This document shows positions 35,201 through 48,038 of a DNA stretch of 64,000 nucleotides, piece after piece; the first letter of the stretch is position 1, and each line of letters opens with the position of its first letter. The stretch lies in assembly GCA_951230915.1 (NCBI GenBank), contig OX579635.1:23188001-23252000 (forward strand), in the 5' to 3' direction. The notes under the pieces were generated by a model. It saw only the letters and a list, made by a program, of their open reading frames with translations, was not told the origin of the DNA and searched no databases. A program made the position numbers and the translations under genes. The DNA comes from Antitrichia curtipendula (taxonomy: Eukaryota; Streptophyta; Bryopsida; Hypnales; Leucodontaceae).

Positions 35201-38200
35201 GATCTCCTACTTCATGATCTCAAAAGCGAGGGTCTCCATTGTTAACATTTCTATCAGATCCTCTGTCGGTGATTGAACCAGTTTAGCCAGCTTGCAAATG
35301 TCTGGATATGATGCGCTTGTCTCATCTAACATACCTACTTTGATAGTACATATACCGAACACCTAGAATGCAAAAATGAAGTTTGACAAGTGAAGACATA
35401 GGAATACAACCCTTTCAATAGTCAAAAGAGATACACGTACCCCAGGAATGTACTGATCCTCATCTTTGAGAGACTCCAATTCTGCTGACAGTGGAAGTGA
35501 GAGAGGACGCCCTCCGAGCCGCCTCCGGAAAAAAGGTCGCAAGTTACAGTATTCTTCCCAGAACGATGCCGCAACTTGTCTGTGGGAAGCACTGTGCACT
35601 AAACAAGCAGGAAGAGCTCCTCGTGCACATATGCCACTTTCTGCGAAGTGTGTCAGGTCCTCCGGTTTGAAGTTTGCTTGAAGTGATGTAGGTCCAGCAT
35701 TTTCATCATCCGACTTGAGAAATAAATGGATGCGGCCAGTGTTGGAGCTAACCTGGTCCAAACAACCTTGACCAGCTTTAGCATTAACTCCTAAAAGACC
35801 AGGGATTCATGGTTTTAAACGACCAATTTGGTTGATCGTACTGTGAAACTACAGTTCAGATGGGGCCAAATTCTATCCCATCAGAATTACAAAAGAACAT
35901 CGCACGTAAAAAATTGGAGAAAAGACAATCCCCATCTTAGCTACTCAAAACTTCTGAAAAAACATGAGGCAAACTTTAGGTCATTTCGTGCGTTGGGAGG
36001 CAAAGGCTTCAAGATTACACATACTTAGAATGTCAAATTTGTCATTAACTTCCAAGTACTAACTCTAAGTGCGTGTTACACCATGCATTGACAAGGTGAT
36101 TACCTCAAACATTAGGGACGTGGCAGGAAAGTTCACACATGTCTCCATCGATTCACCAGGAGTACTCTTAGGTTGAGAAGTGCTCAATCGTAGTTGAGTA
36201 GAGTAAGCCGGTGCGTGAGCAGCCAAATTAGGTGATCCACGAATGGTTTCGGCAGTAATTGACGAATCTTGTGAAAGGCTTCCTTGAAGATGTGTATTTG
36301 ACGAATCAAACACACGGTCGATCTGCATGAGAGCGCCAAAGAATGATTTGGTCACTAATTTCAAATCACAATTCACTTATTACTAATCACATATGGAGGT
36401 TTCCTTCTGAAGAGTGAAGCTGTTCAACCCACAGTCAGGAAAGCGGACCAACTGCTTACCTCTAAAGAAGCTTCAGCTCCATCAGTCATGGTTGAAACAC
36501 GTTCGAGACTCTTACTCAATGACTGCCAGCGCTTAACGTCAGCTGTCCCCTGTTCAAGGAGAGAGTAACGGGATAATAAGTGTATGCACGAAGTTAAAAC
36601 CACTTCCTGTTTGCACAACGTGATTGGGCATCAAAACCAATGAACTAGAAGAGAAAGTAAAGGGAAGTACCTTGGCAACAAAAATGTAAATGTTCACAGA
36701 ATTTTTCTGTCCTCGGCGGTGTGCTCTGTCTTCAGCCTGCAGAACCAAGAAAAAGTCTGAAGTTCAAAAAACTAGTTCTCATTCTCGTGAAACGAGGACC
36801 TTAATTACATGTTAGAAACGTGTTTTCTTCCCAATCACGTTGAATCGCTTTGTTTCGACTGGATTACGTCATATGCATCTTCAGTAAGATATATTGTTGT
36901 TAACTGTGTACAAGACGATGCAGTCCACATAAAAGTGCCCCAACCTCCAAAAGAAATTAAAAGAGTGCAGGATATGCTGATGCTGTAAAAGACAGTACTT
37001 TGCTCTATGATAAAGGACATTAGGAGTTAATAACCATCCATTTCGAACCAGTTCAAGGGATGAAGGCTCACTTGGAGCATTTCAGACGCAGATTTTGGGA
37101 GTTCAACAAATGTGACACTCTCGGCTGCAGAGAAATCAAGCCCCACGCCACCAGCTTGCACTCCAATAATTGCTAATTTCACCTGGATCCCAGAAATAAA
37201 GACGTGGTAAACGGGAAGTGGAAAAAATACCGCAAAAATACGTGCAATTGAAATTACCTTTTGGATGGAGCTGCATACTATCCTAGTTCCAGATTAATTT
37301 CTAAAAACACCTTGAACGGCTAAAATTGCTAAATGCCATATAAAGAAAATAATCTGCGACATTCAGCACATAGGACCTTCATCCTACAACAGTACAGTAC
37401 CTCCGGGTCCGACCGAAAGCGATTGACATTATTCAAGCGGTCTCGTGGTAGGGTACTTCCATCAATGCGAACAAATTCCACGCGATTACTTTGTATGATC
37501 GTCTACACTCGTAACAGAATGCACAGGTCAATATTTCTCTGTAATCCCATACTCATTAAAATGGCAGAATTTCACGATATGAGCAGGCATAGTAAAGGCT
37601 CAGTTTTGAGGAACCAGAGCAGTTTGAGTCGCCCGCCTGAAAACTGGAACCCAACTAACCGCACATCAAAATCAGTTCTAGATTTTAGAGCTCAAGGTTT
37701 CAGTTGGTCACCTCAAAACTCATCTACGCAAAACTCATCAAAACTCATCGACAGTAATAGTTTTAATTTTTGAGCACCTGGATGCCACATTTTTGGCGCA
37801 CTGAAATCCGCTTTACTAACGAATGTGAGCATCTATCATGGGGGTAACAAATATGTCTGCAAATAACTGCTCAGCTCTTCCAAGATGACATGGGAAACAT
37901 CAGCGTTTTGTTACCAATCGAGCGATTCATGAAGGCTGACACAAAGAAAGAATACAAGTTTCACAGGCTCGCTCGTATGCACATTTTACCTGAATGCTAT
38001 TCAAAACCTTCAAATGATGAGCAAAGATTATCATCTTCTTTTGAGAGGTCCCATCACGACCAGCGAAGATGGAGTTGTTGAGCAGCCATTCCTGAAAGCC
38101 TCGAAGCTTGGCCACTCCGATCTCCTGCTCTGTAAGCAACCGAGCCGAGGTTTTACTCGCTGTCTCTTTGTCGCCTTCACAATCATCGCTGCTCTTATCT

Positions 38201-41200
38201 TCATTCTCGTCATCACATTCACAAGCTCCCTTTCGCGTGAAACCACACTTACATGCCTCCTCGCCTAATTGCTCTGATGTTCTCTCTCTAGCGGTCGCAT
38301 CCGTGAATGCTTTAGCGCTTCTAATGTCGGCAGCCGAAAGTTGTAAGCATATGATTTGACGGCGTTTTGGAGGCAGTTGTAACATGACATCCTCCTTCAT
38401 CCTCCTTATCTGTATCATGTCTCTATCTGAGGTTACGTGGTCCACGAATGCAAATAATTGACAGGGGTAGTAGTCGTATAAGTAGCTATTCCAAGCAACA
38501 AGACTAAAAAAGACAATAATCCTTCGCTTCAGAAACACAAAGAAGAATAAATTGAAGCTAGTATTGGACACATTCCAGTCACTAAACAGGGTTAACGAAG
38601 CATAACTATACTGTCAATATATCGATCTCGTGCTTGTACAATGGAGCAGTTCGAGTTTCGTAACCAACGATCATTGGTTATGAAAAGGATGGGATCTCAT
38701 AAGATTAGCTATAGAGGTTTCAAGATAAGCGACATACCATGACTGCCTGCTTCAAGAGGACATTGAGCTCTAGAAGTCTTGCACCCTTTGAAAAGTCCTG
38801 GAAAACAGACACGGCATTGAATCCGTCAGATCAAGCAAACAAGACGGGGATTACTCATTGCAAAGAAGGGCAATAGATGTGAAATTGTGAAAATCGTCGA
38901 TTTCAGACAAACAATTGATAATACTGTCCATATACACAGAAAGAGCCAATGCCCGAAGCAGTATGAAAATAAAACGGGTACAATGATCTGAAACACATAC
39001 TCGCATAACCTTAATTCCTTAGATCCCGCACTCACTACTTTCGGGTAAAGTCCAACATTCATCAATTCAAAGTGATCGCGAAATACCTTGCAGTCACCCT
39101 GACCCGACGATAACGACAGGCGATCACAGTAATTCCGTGCAAACTCGTATTTATTTTTGCCAAGTAATTTTGGCCTGCAGATGGTGAAAGACATGACAAG
39201 TTACACTTCGCATCTACTTAATTATCAAGAGCACGCACAAGGCATTTCCTGTCTGTTGCAGAATTAGGATCAATTGAAAACAGAACTCACTTACCACAAG
39301 CAATTGACTTGATTGAAGATGTCAAATGGCCTGCATCCACACAGAAACACATGAGACGAATAACGCGCATATTTTAACCAGAATGACTCAGATTCCCAAT
39401 TGAAGGACATATCAAAGAGCATCTCCTAATTGCAATAAAACTGAGAAATGACATTCGTACCTCGATAATGAAGGTGTACCAGTAAGCAGCACGACTCTGT
39501 TCACATTCTGTACCAGTTCAAGCACTGCCATAGTCTGGGAAGGCCACGACGTTGAACATCCGTTAAATTTGAGGCTAAATGGATGAAAAAATTCCACTTT
39601 ACGAGAATGTACTTCAATTTTTTTAAAACAAGGCATACCTCGCGGCACTCGAGCTTTTTAGGGGTGCACCGAAGATTGTGAGCTTCATCTACAATAACCA
39701 TGCCCCATTTACGTGACGACATGCTTTCACGTAGGCGCGCCATCATATTGAACGATATTACAACAACCTTAGGCGGCTGCATATTCTCTGTCAGGTTGTT
39801 TTTTCGACCAAAAACTGCAGCAACAATCACATGGACTGTCTTAGGTATGCTTCCATGACATGCTAAAATTCTAAATAGGTAACAGATTTTCTGATCAGAG
39901 TCAAGTACTTGAAGCACTATACAAGTCCAATTACACCAAGTACAACGTATACTGCGGACCACGGTAATAATTACCAGAGGTCACAAACAATAAATATTTT
40001 TCGAACTTAGTGTGGCACTTTTGACCTTCTTGGAGGATGCAAATTAGTTTACCAAATCCTTGGACATTATCGTTGAGGGTCACATGAATGTTTTGCTCAC
40101 TGCAATTGGACACCAAACTCTATGCTGAGTTTGATGGAACATTTCGAGTCTTACACACAATGAGCTTGTCATAATCCATTCTAAAATCTACATCATGAGC
40201 CTCACACTCAATGAAGCACTGTAATTAATCGTCTGATAAAATCTGGTAAGATGATCAAGTTTTTTCATGTTCAATGGGCAGAAACTAAAGAACTCATAGC
40301 CATCTGAGAGGATAGAACATACCAAGATGCACATCCAGAGGTGAAAGATAAGGAAGCCAACGCTCAAGCTCCTCCGCCCATACCAATCGCAAGCTCGCCG
40401 GACAAATAACCAAAAGGGAGCCCTCTTCTCTGTAACATGATGCTATCGCGATTGCCTGAAAAATTCAACCCAACATACATAAGTTAGATATGACCAAAAT
40501 ATTTTTTAAGACCAGAATCAGTAAAGAAAATTGCATGTGCTGGTCAAAACATAGATAAAACTGGACAAAAGAAGTCCCCATAAGACCTACTCAAAACTGC
40601 TAGATAGAACATAAGGCCCAATTTGGGCCTTCTGGTCCTTCATTCTAGGGTTAACATAGAAAAACTCTTGGTCAAATTTGAGACCACTGACCTGGATCGT
40701 CTTGCCGACTCCCATTTCATCCGCAAGGAGGAGGCGTCCACCTCGCTGCAAACCGTACTTCACGCCTTCCCTCTGGAAAGGAAGCAAGCTTTTTGCAAGT
40801 TTTTGAGGTAAGTTGAGAAGTAACTGGTTCACCTCGAAGTCAGTGATATGCTCTGGTCCATATGGAACACCACATTCGGCTGCTCGTTGAAACTTCTCCA
40901 ACACCATGCGTGTGGACCATGGTATTTGCTCATATTTTACACCTGGCAAACCCTTCAGAACTTCTGTCACCTTGTCGTAATCTTTCAGATTGTATACAGG
41001 ACATTGTGCCAAAGGTTCCAGATTTTCACATCTTGCTACCTGCTCAAGCTCACATCACGTCAGGCCTATATTGAACAAAAGGAACAAACGAACTCATACA
41101 TTGTAGTGGTTCAAAAATAAATGTGGTCCACCAAAATCACTGTATGTCCAAGGAGGTTGTAAACTACCTTGCAGCTTGAAATGTGGTAAAAAGTGTCACA

Positions 41201-41940
41201 CTAAATTTAAATCATTGTGGCATCTTGTATCTGGCGTGGACCACAGTATATGGTGCATTCGGTGTACTACAGTAACTACACTATCAAACTAGCTATCCTC
41301 ATGGCAAAGACAACACACTCAATTTCAAGAGAAAGGCAACATTGCGCTTCACCAGTGTCCAGTCTATACAGGTACTTCAACGCAAAAAGTCTGATTCAAA
41401 AACATAATGACGGTGATTCCACAAAAAGGCTGAGGAATATAAAAAACTTACGCATGAAACATTCTCAAAAAAGTCTTGGAAAGCACGACCGCTTTTCACG
41501 ACCAGGGAAAACCTGTCCGGCGCACATATCTCGACAAAAACTTTCACAATCTCGAGTCCGCTACTACGACTATGAAGGAGTTGCTTCTCCGGGGGATTCA
41601 GAAAAATAGATCCTCCAAAATGTTGGCCAATACGAGATGCACAAAAGGGGCTTCCAGAAACAGAGTGCATCACTGCATTATTCTCCTTGTTTACAAGCAC
41701 CTGCACGCCTCTCGATAGACTTCCCTGTTGGCGGCCGTCTATGGAAGCTTTCGGAGCAGTATGATTCCAATTCGGGACGATCACATCCGACTGAGGGGTC
41801 AATCGAGGTTGCATAGGCAGTCGCACACAGTTGACCAAAGGCTCCATGGAACCAGGACATGGCACTTTCGCATTCCTTCTGGCCAATGCTGCAGCTCGGT
41901 TGGCTTCAATACGTCGTTTCTGCTCCTCGCTCACCTCCAT
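32298..41940 (-). CDS. ZRANB3: ZRANB3-like SNF2 annealing helicase with HNH endonuclease domain (about 1,486 aa, 21 exons)
   Basis: Exons, 5' to 3' on the minus strand: 41940-41452, 41039-40692, 40455-40323, 39814-39639, 39534-39461, 39330-39295, 39174-39087, 38797-38738, 38409-37990, 37502-37401, 37182-37072, 36736-36671, 36549-36460, 36322-36104, 35752-35441, 35170-34983, 34651-34549, 34336-34191, 34057-33978, 33695-33514, 33335-32298. All junctions are GT-AG and in frame. Helicase motifs: DEMGVGKT (about 270-277), VDEAH (365-369), LLTGTPSLSR (about 397-406), GVQAGGVGLDFSA and DRAHRRGQ (about 682-689). Then come GGSKRR/LCKYCQQPCK and an HNH core (HADHILAV, LCIACHAKVT, about 1,065-1,110), the order of plant ZRANB3 proteins, which remodel stalled replication forks. 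Catalytic residues look intact. An acidic, Cys-rich insert follows PPKRRQII. Residues 1,142-1,486 are a repeat-expanded tail. An in-frame Met at 41,964 is an alternative start. Confidence 0.92.
32400..33330. repeat. Intragenic tandem repeats in the last exon of the ZRANB3-like gene
   Basis: About four to five diverged units of roughly 180-195 bp encode the last-exon tail. Recurring protein words are KSILQAPSEDD, (Q/N)LLN.EVAGSS, GITEELS, SSPEGRES and STEV. The units are regular enough that the opposite strand also stays open for about 248 codons. Confidence 0.85.
35820..36020. repeat. Short interspersed repeat, copy 2 (intronic)
   Basis: Contains CAGTTCAGATGGGGCCAAA, GAAAAGACAATCCCCAT and CTACTCAAAACTTCTGAAAA. 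Lies in the intron between exons 14 and 15 of the helicase gene and resembles the copies at 31.8 and 40.5 kb. Confidence 0.5.
40490..40660. repeat. Short interspersed repeat, copy 3 (intronic)
   Basis: ACCAGAATCAGTAAAGAAAA, GGACAAAAGAAGTCCCCATA and CTACTCAAAACTGCTAGATA follow the order seen at 31.8 kb. Lies in the intron between exons 2 and 3. Confidence 0.5.
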
Positions 41941-43060
41941 TCCTTGAGAAAATTGGTCATTCAAAACCTAATCCGACCTCAAACCATCAACGGAAGGGCC
42001 ACCATATGCACTCCGTCCTATCAATCACTTCCACCTGCTGCTTATTGCATCCTCAGCTGGAGTTTCTCCAAATCAACAAAGAATTTCCATTCTGAAAGCA
42101 ACCAATTACACCTTCGATGGAGCATCTCGAAATAATCAAGACACCTCGTAATCTCCGGTCAACTGTGCACATCTCCAATGCGCTGAACGCAGTAAACGGA
42201 AAGATGCAGCTATCTTGACTTCCCAATAAAGTTCAATTCCGAGGTGGCGATTCCGTAACTCACATTCCCTACGCAAATTTACATACCCACCGCGCGTATT
42301 CACTTCCACAGTTCAGATCCTCAGCGAAAGGTATTTAAAAATCCACTACACCCACAATGGGTTTCCATACAGAGGTCGTGATTCAAGAATTCTACACAAA
42401 TCCCCGGCTCCTCGTCAAGATCCGATATCGTTCGCAATCGACTGAAACAACGACCACATTTCGAAATTCCGCAAGTAAAAGAAAGAAATCGGTGCCAGAC
42501 TCACCTCACATTTCAAACGATTTGGAGCTCTCTCGCCAACCCCACCACTGACCTCACAATTCAAAACAGCAGCCGTCAATTCTCGAAAGAACGACAACCT
42601 AATGACGAAGAATTGCAGTTTTTTGGAATCCCGCAGTGCCGTGGAACGCACTGGAATCTCGATTGGCGATGGCTGTGAATCCATGCGTCCTGGACTCCTG
42701 GCGGGGTTCCAGGACCATGGAGATTGCAGCTTCAAGCTGACGAGTCGGCGACATTACCGTTGCAGGGCTATGGATGAGCTCAGTCATCCGATTAGCAGAG
42801 TAATCTCACATTCATCCATCAATTCAAATATCCTCATCCATCGAGTGGACCAGACGTACAAGAAACGGAGAACTGAAGAGTTCTCAGATTAAGTTACAGG
42901 ATTCACAAGAACAGAAAATGATTGTGCCCATTAACCCCTAAGTGCTTTGATGTCCAAAAAGTGGACGACAAATGAAGTCGGAGAGTTAATAGTGAGGTAA
43001 ATAATGAAATTTCATTCATCTATTTTTTTCTAAGTTTCAGCATGAGTTTGAAATTCATTA
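41941..43060. other. 5' flank of the ZRANB3-like gene
   Basis: Mixed-composition DNA that should contain the leader and promoter of the minus-strand helicase gene. Several overlapping open frames exist on both strands, but none resembles a known protein. A divergent transcript on the + strand cannot be excluded. Confidence 0.35.
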
Positions 43061-43298
43061 TTTAGTGGCCAAGTGACTAGCTCCCATCGGAAGCGAGGCC
43101 GAGCGGGCGCTAACCGGTGGTGGGGATGGACCTACTGCGTGATCAAAGGTGGATAAGAGAATGTTGGGCAGCCAGCTCTCAGCAGTGGGCCCAATCGGGG
43201 TGGCATCAACACCCTCCATCCACAATGCTCCATCCCCACCACCGATTAGTGCCCGCACGGCTTGGCTTCCGGTGGGAGCTAGTCACTTGGTCATTAGT
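43061..43298. repeat. GC-rich foldback, about 70-bp arms
   Basis: The left arm (43,061-43,130) contains CCAAGTGACTAGCTCCCA, CGGAAGC and GGTGGTGGGGATGGA. The right arm (43,229-43,298), reverse complemented, has the same words with about 10-12 differences. The loop of about 98 bp contains a GCAGCCAGCTCTCAGCAG segment. No target duplication was found. Confidence 0.85.
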
Positions 43299-46200
43299 GG
43301 TGACCAGAACTGCTTTAGAAAGAGCAAATGGAAGTGAAAAATGTGTGGATCGAAACTTGTATAGATTTGTTGAAAATTTTGATGTGCCCAATGTAAAGGT
43401 AGTGCTGAAATCATCTTTGGGGGTCAAAAATGATAGCGGGGCAATAGGGAACAAGTTTGATGTCATGCCTTCTGCGTTAATAAAAAAAGATGGATAGTTG
43501 ATTAAAAAATTATTGAGAACTTCGAGCACTGTCTAGGGGGACATGAAGAAGGAGAAATTTGTGCATTGGAATGTCAAATGTCTATTTGTCATTCCGAAAT
43601 AATATTGGAGTACTATGGGGACAAAATGGTGATTGAACGGAGCACACTTGAAAAGAATGGCAAGAATGTGGTAGATGACGGTAGTCTACTTCACCCTGTC
43701 AAACAATCATGCATATTGTAATGTTTATTGCCTTTGTTGTAGACATTTGTACAAATAGGCAAGCAACATACGCACTGGTATATTTCCAAGCGGGCTTCTT
43801 ATAAATTTTATCAAGGCAATGGAAAATGAGAGGTCGTTTCTATCTTCACAAAGGCAAGTGCATTGCAAGGTCTACAAGATTGCACACCTTCCATTACCAT
43901 CAATGAATTTGTTGTGGTCCCATTCATCTGATTCTATTATGTGCACATCATTTTTCCATGTATTTTTCTAAGCACCCACATGCTGGTTGTGACGTGATTT
44001 TTTTATAAATGAACCACCTATCCATGAAGGTCAACGCGAGGGTTTTCCCAGTCAAACTTCTTGATCTTTAAATGAACAAATTTTTCTATAATTTGACTTT
44101 GTATTCTAAGAATTTGCATGCTAAGACTCAAGATCCTATTATTACTTCTTGCATCCTTTGATCCTCTTGAACAATTAGCAAATATGGTTCTCCAAACGTT
44201 ATCCAGTTTTCGGACCACATTCCACTTCTCCAATGATTCTGGTTGCTCTAGGATTAAAATCAAACATTAAGATTCACAAATAGCACAACCGCCCAAGTTG
44301 AAACTCAAACTATTAATATGCCAAATTGGAATTGCCACAAGGTCCTCATGATCATTGATTCATTATATTTTGTGCTCTATGCATACATGGATTTATCAGG
44401 CAGCTTAGCTGTGGAATTGACTTTTAACATGTTGAATTACAATGAATCGTTTATTAATTCCCTCACTCTAGTCGAGGATTGAGGCATTGTGATAAACACC
44501 ACACATCATACTTTTTCCTTTGGAAATAGAAGATCCTTTGGACAAGCTAGGAATACTTACGTATTAGATTCACGATGTTTACTAGAATCTCGATGACTAG
44601 TTTGTATTGAGCTCAAGGCTTTGTTTCTAACTAGCTAAATTATCAGACTTGCATATACATTTACTTGACAATAAAATAATGACCTTGCTATCTGTACTAT
44701 TTGACTACAAGTAGTCATTCTTCTGAACGACTAGGCATGAGCTTGGTAAATCATATAGTAGTTGAAAGTGTATTGTATGTGTTTAGGCTTCTTATATTTC
44801 AAACTTATAATTTACTTTGATCACTAAATGATCACAGAGTAGTTGTGCTCCAATAATTCTTTGCATGCTAATTGAAGCTATTGAATGGCAAAAAGCACTT
44901 ATATTATTTTATATACAACTCAGATTTATTGTCACCCATTATTCTTCTACAAACATATGTAAATCAAAATTATTTCATTCTACAAACCAAGCTAGTTACA
45001 TCTCTTGCATAAAGTGACCAAGATGTATTACATCTAATACTTAGCAATTGCCAACACATTTTCTTTTGTTGACAATTTAATGGCACCAATTACAAAAGGA
45101 ATCTCTAGTGGTACAAGGACCTCTTTAGAATAAGTGAAGCCCCGTGTCTCCATCGTGGCAAAGCAAAAGCTAAGCTACAAGAGCTAGTGCACCAAGTTGC
45201 AGTTTGTAGAGGGGATAGGATTTGTACCTTCTCAATACCATATTTTGACTTTCTATTTGATTCCTAGTACCTTAGTACCTATAATTTTCCACTTAACAAA
45301 TCTAAACGAGTTGTCACAACAAAGAAGAGGAGGGCAAAGGCCTTCCAAAAAGGGAAAAAACTTGAATATAAGCTTGCATAAAATAGACAAGGCAAGGAGT
45401 TGGCAAAGAAATTGAATTTAGTCCAGGAAGCAAGCAATTACTAATGAGTGCTACTCTTCTTTCTTCTCTAGATGTATGAGTACTTTAGTAGCCTTGCAAA
45501 TTTGTGGTTGTGTGGCGGGTTTAGGTCGCACAATTTATTTACAAAATGTTTGCCATAGATACTTCTTTCTAGTTGCATGTATGTTGCTTATTAGTTGTTC
45601 TTAAATTATTCTAGAGTTCCATAGCAATCATTTGTAGTCTAATTGAAAGTTGTATAGTAGTTGTGGATTGTATTGCAATCACTGCGATACCTAAGGTACA
45701 ACATGGCAGACAATCAACTTACAAAGCGCTAATTTGAGGTTCCCAAAGGCCCAAATTTCATTTCTCCCAATTGAAAGGGTTTGAAAGCTTTCTTATTGGA
45801 TGCCATGTTATTCAAATGCCACATTAGGTGTCACTTTTTTATTTTTTTTTATAAAACATGCCACATGGCTATCCTTCTCTGATGTTTTTACATTTGGCCA
45901 AGGTGTTTCACATTTGGTCAATCAATGTGGCATGTTTTACAAATAAATAAAAACATGCCATTGGTTGCCTTTCTATGTCATAAAGAGGACACTAGTAGTA
46001 TCAAAACATGTGACAACACGTACAATTGCAAGAGAACCTTATAAAAAGTCAATCCCCTATATAATAGAACCACCCATTCCCAATCAAGGATCCATATCTA
46101 GCTTGTAGGGTGCATCTATTTCCAACCAAGGTTGGAACAGATTTCTAACTAAAGCTTGGAATGTGCTTTTTCTCTTTTTCAAGATTGGGACTTATAAGAT

Positions 46201-46780
46201 CATGATACATATTCCAAAGTAGTGAGCAAGCAAGTAGGAAGTAGTGAATGGCAATGATCCTAGAACTAGTTTATGGAATTTAGTGCAATATGCTATCTTT
46301 AAGACAAACAAGCATCAATTTTGGCTACCTTGAGAGTGAGGTATTAAAAAAAATCATGAATTTTTTTTTTTACAAGTTATAAAAGATTATTGGGAGTACT
46401 GTAACACAAAATTGACATAATAGATGCTAATTTTGATGTAGAGGAAGTTGCAAACTAGCTACCAAATTCTATTGTTGGTTGCAATTTTAGCTAGAATCTA
46501 ATTTTTTTCAAGGATTTTCTCCATTGTGAATGCTAATGAACAAAAAAGTAGTTCTTGAATGATTGGAATTGGAAGAGTCTATACGTTGGGTATGGGTGTA
46601 GGCCAACTTTTGGCTTCCAAAAGTCATAGTAATTTCAATTCAAGGCATAAAATTACCAAAAAAATTACAATCCCCATTATTTCTATCTTCCTACATGGCA
46701 GAAAATTCACATTGCAAAATTACTTAAGTGGTCAATTATGGGTGATTCTACCATAAAACGGCAAAATTTTGTAGAATTAG
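43299..46780. other. Intergenic, no gene recognised
   Basis: 43,300-43,500 has a longer open frame (FVENFDVPNVKVVLKSS) that I cannot assign. The remainder is AT-rich with no recognisable genes. ACATGCCACATGG and CATTTGGTCAATCAATGTGG words recur around 45,850-45,960 and hint at a small decayed foldback. Confidence 0.4.
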
Positions 46781-46801
46781 ACGAGGGGGGGCCGCAAAGC
46801 A

Positions 46802-47994
46802 GGACCTACTCTAAGATAAAAAGGCAAAAAGAGGGGGAGGGGGAAGGAAAAAAGGAAAAAAGAGGGGGAAGAGGAAAAAAAGAAAAAAAAAAGAATGGAG
46901 TTTTTTAATCAATTAAAAACAAAACTTTAACACCAATATCTTACAGAAGAAAGTTTCACCTCTTAATTCATTATCAATCAAGAGTGTACAGGCTTTGCAC
47001 TCTTTGTTTACTTATGTATGCAAAATAAAATTTGAATAAAAATAAAAGTAAAAATATTATACTAACATTTGTTCTAGTTTGTTTTGTATGTAACATTGAA
47101 TATCCCTAGCTATACGCTCACCGGTCATTCTCTTTATACTACTAGAGAGCTTAACTCGATGAGGGTTGTACTAAAGTTGTATCATTGCTTTTGGACATAT
47201 GATGGATTTGTGAGCAATTTTTAGAACCATCAATTGAATTAAATTATGAAAAATGGAGTATAGGGATTTTTGATGGCATCACCAAAAAGCTCTCAATGAG
47301 TAGAATTGCACCAAAGTTGTTCTGCGCTTTTGAATCTTAAGTGTGAAAGTTATTGAAGTCAATTGAATTTTGTTTCTATAAATTAAATTAAATTATGGAT
47401 GAATTATTCTAAAAATTACAAATTAAAAGAACATATAGGTAAATCATAGAAAACACTTGGGCAAGTTCACAACGCCACACAAGTTGTTTATAAGCCAAAC
47501 TTTAAAAAATTACATTGATCTTAAATTTTTTTTAAAGAATAAAAAAAATCTTTTTACTTAAGAAAAAAAGGTTTTAAATTCAATACATAACTTAGTTTAA
47601 TATTCTCTAAATAATTAAACAAATCTTTAATATGATTTTAAAATATAAAAATAAAATATTCTATTGTAAACAATGTTCAGTGCATTGTATGTATTTCAAT
47701 TTAATGGTAAATTTTCTTATTTCTTCTTCTTATTAGGATATTTGCAAATAAAAATAAAGTACTAAATCATTTAGCATTATTGAAGGAAAAAAATCAATAA
47801 TGATAAATTGATTATAAATTCTACATAGAATGAAATTATCTAAAATGAAATGAAAAAAATGAAATCATATAGTAAAATGAAGTAACTATAAAGGGATTGC
47901 AAAGCAATGATTGCTATCATTTTATTTGTACAAAGAAAATATGTGTTCAAATAGGAACATACATAATGAAAATCAATGCTTTGTAAAAAAACAT

Positions 47995-48038
<44 letters not shown>

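Noticed and set aside
35337..35361. Possible extra microexon (VRYMYYQ in one frame) between exons 15 and 16 of the ZRANB3-like gene
   Set aside because: Including it disrupts the reading frame at both neighbours, whereas direct joining of 35,441 to 35,170 is in frame and gives the expected GGSKRR region.
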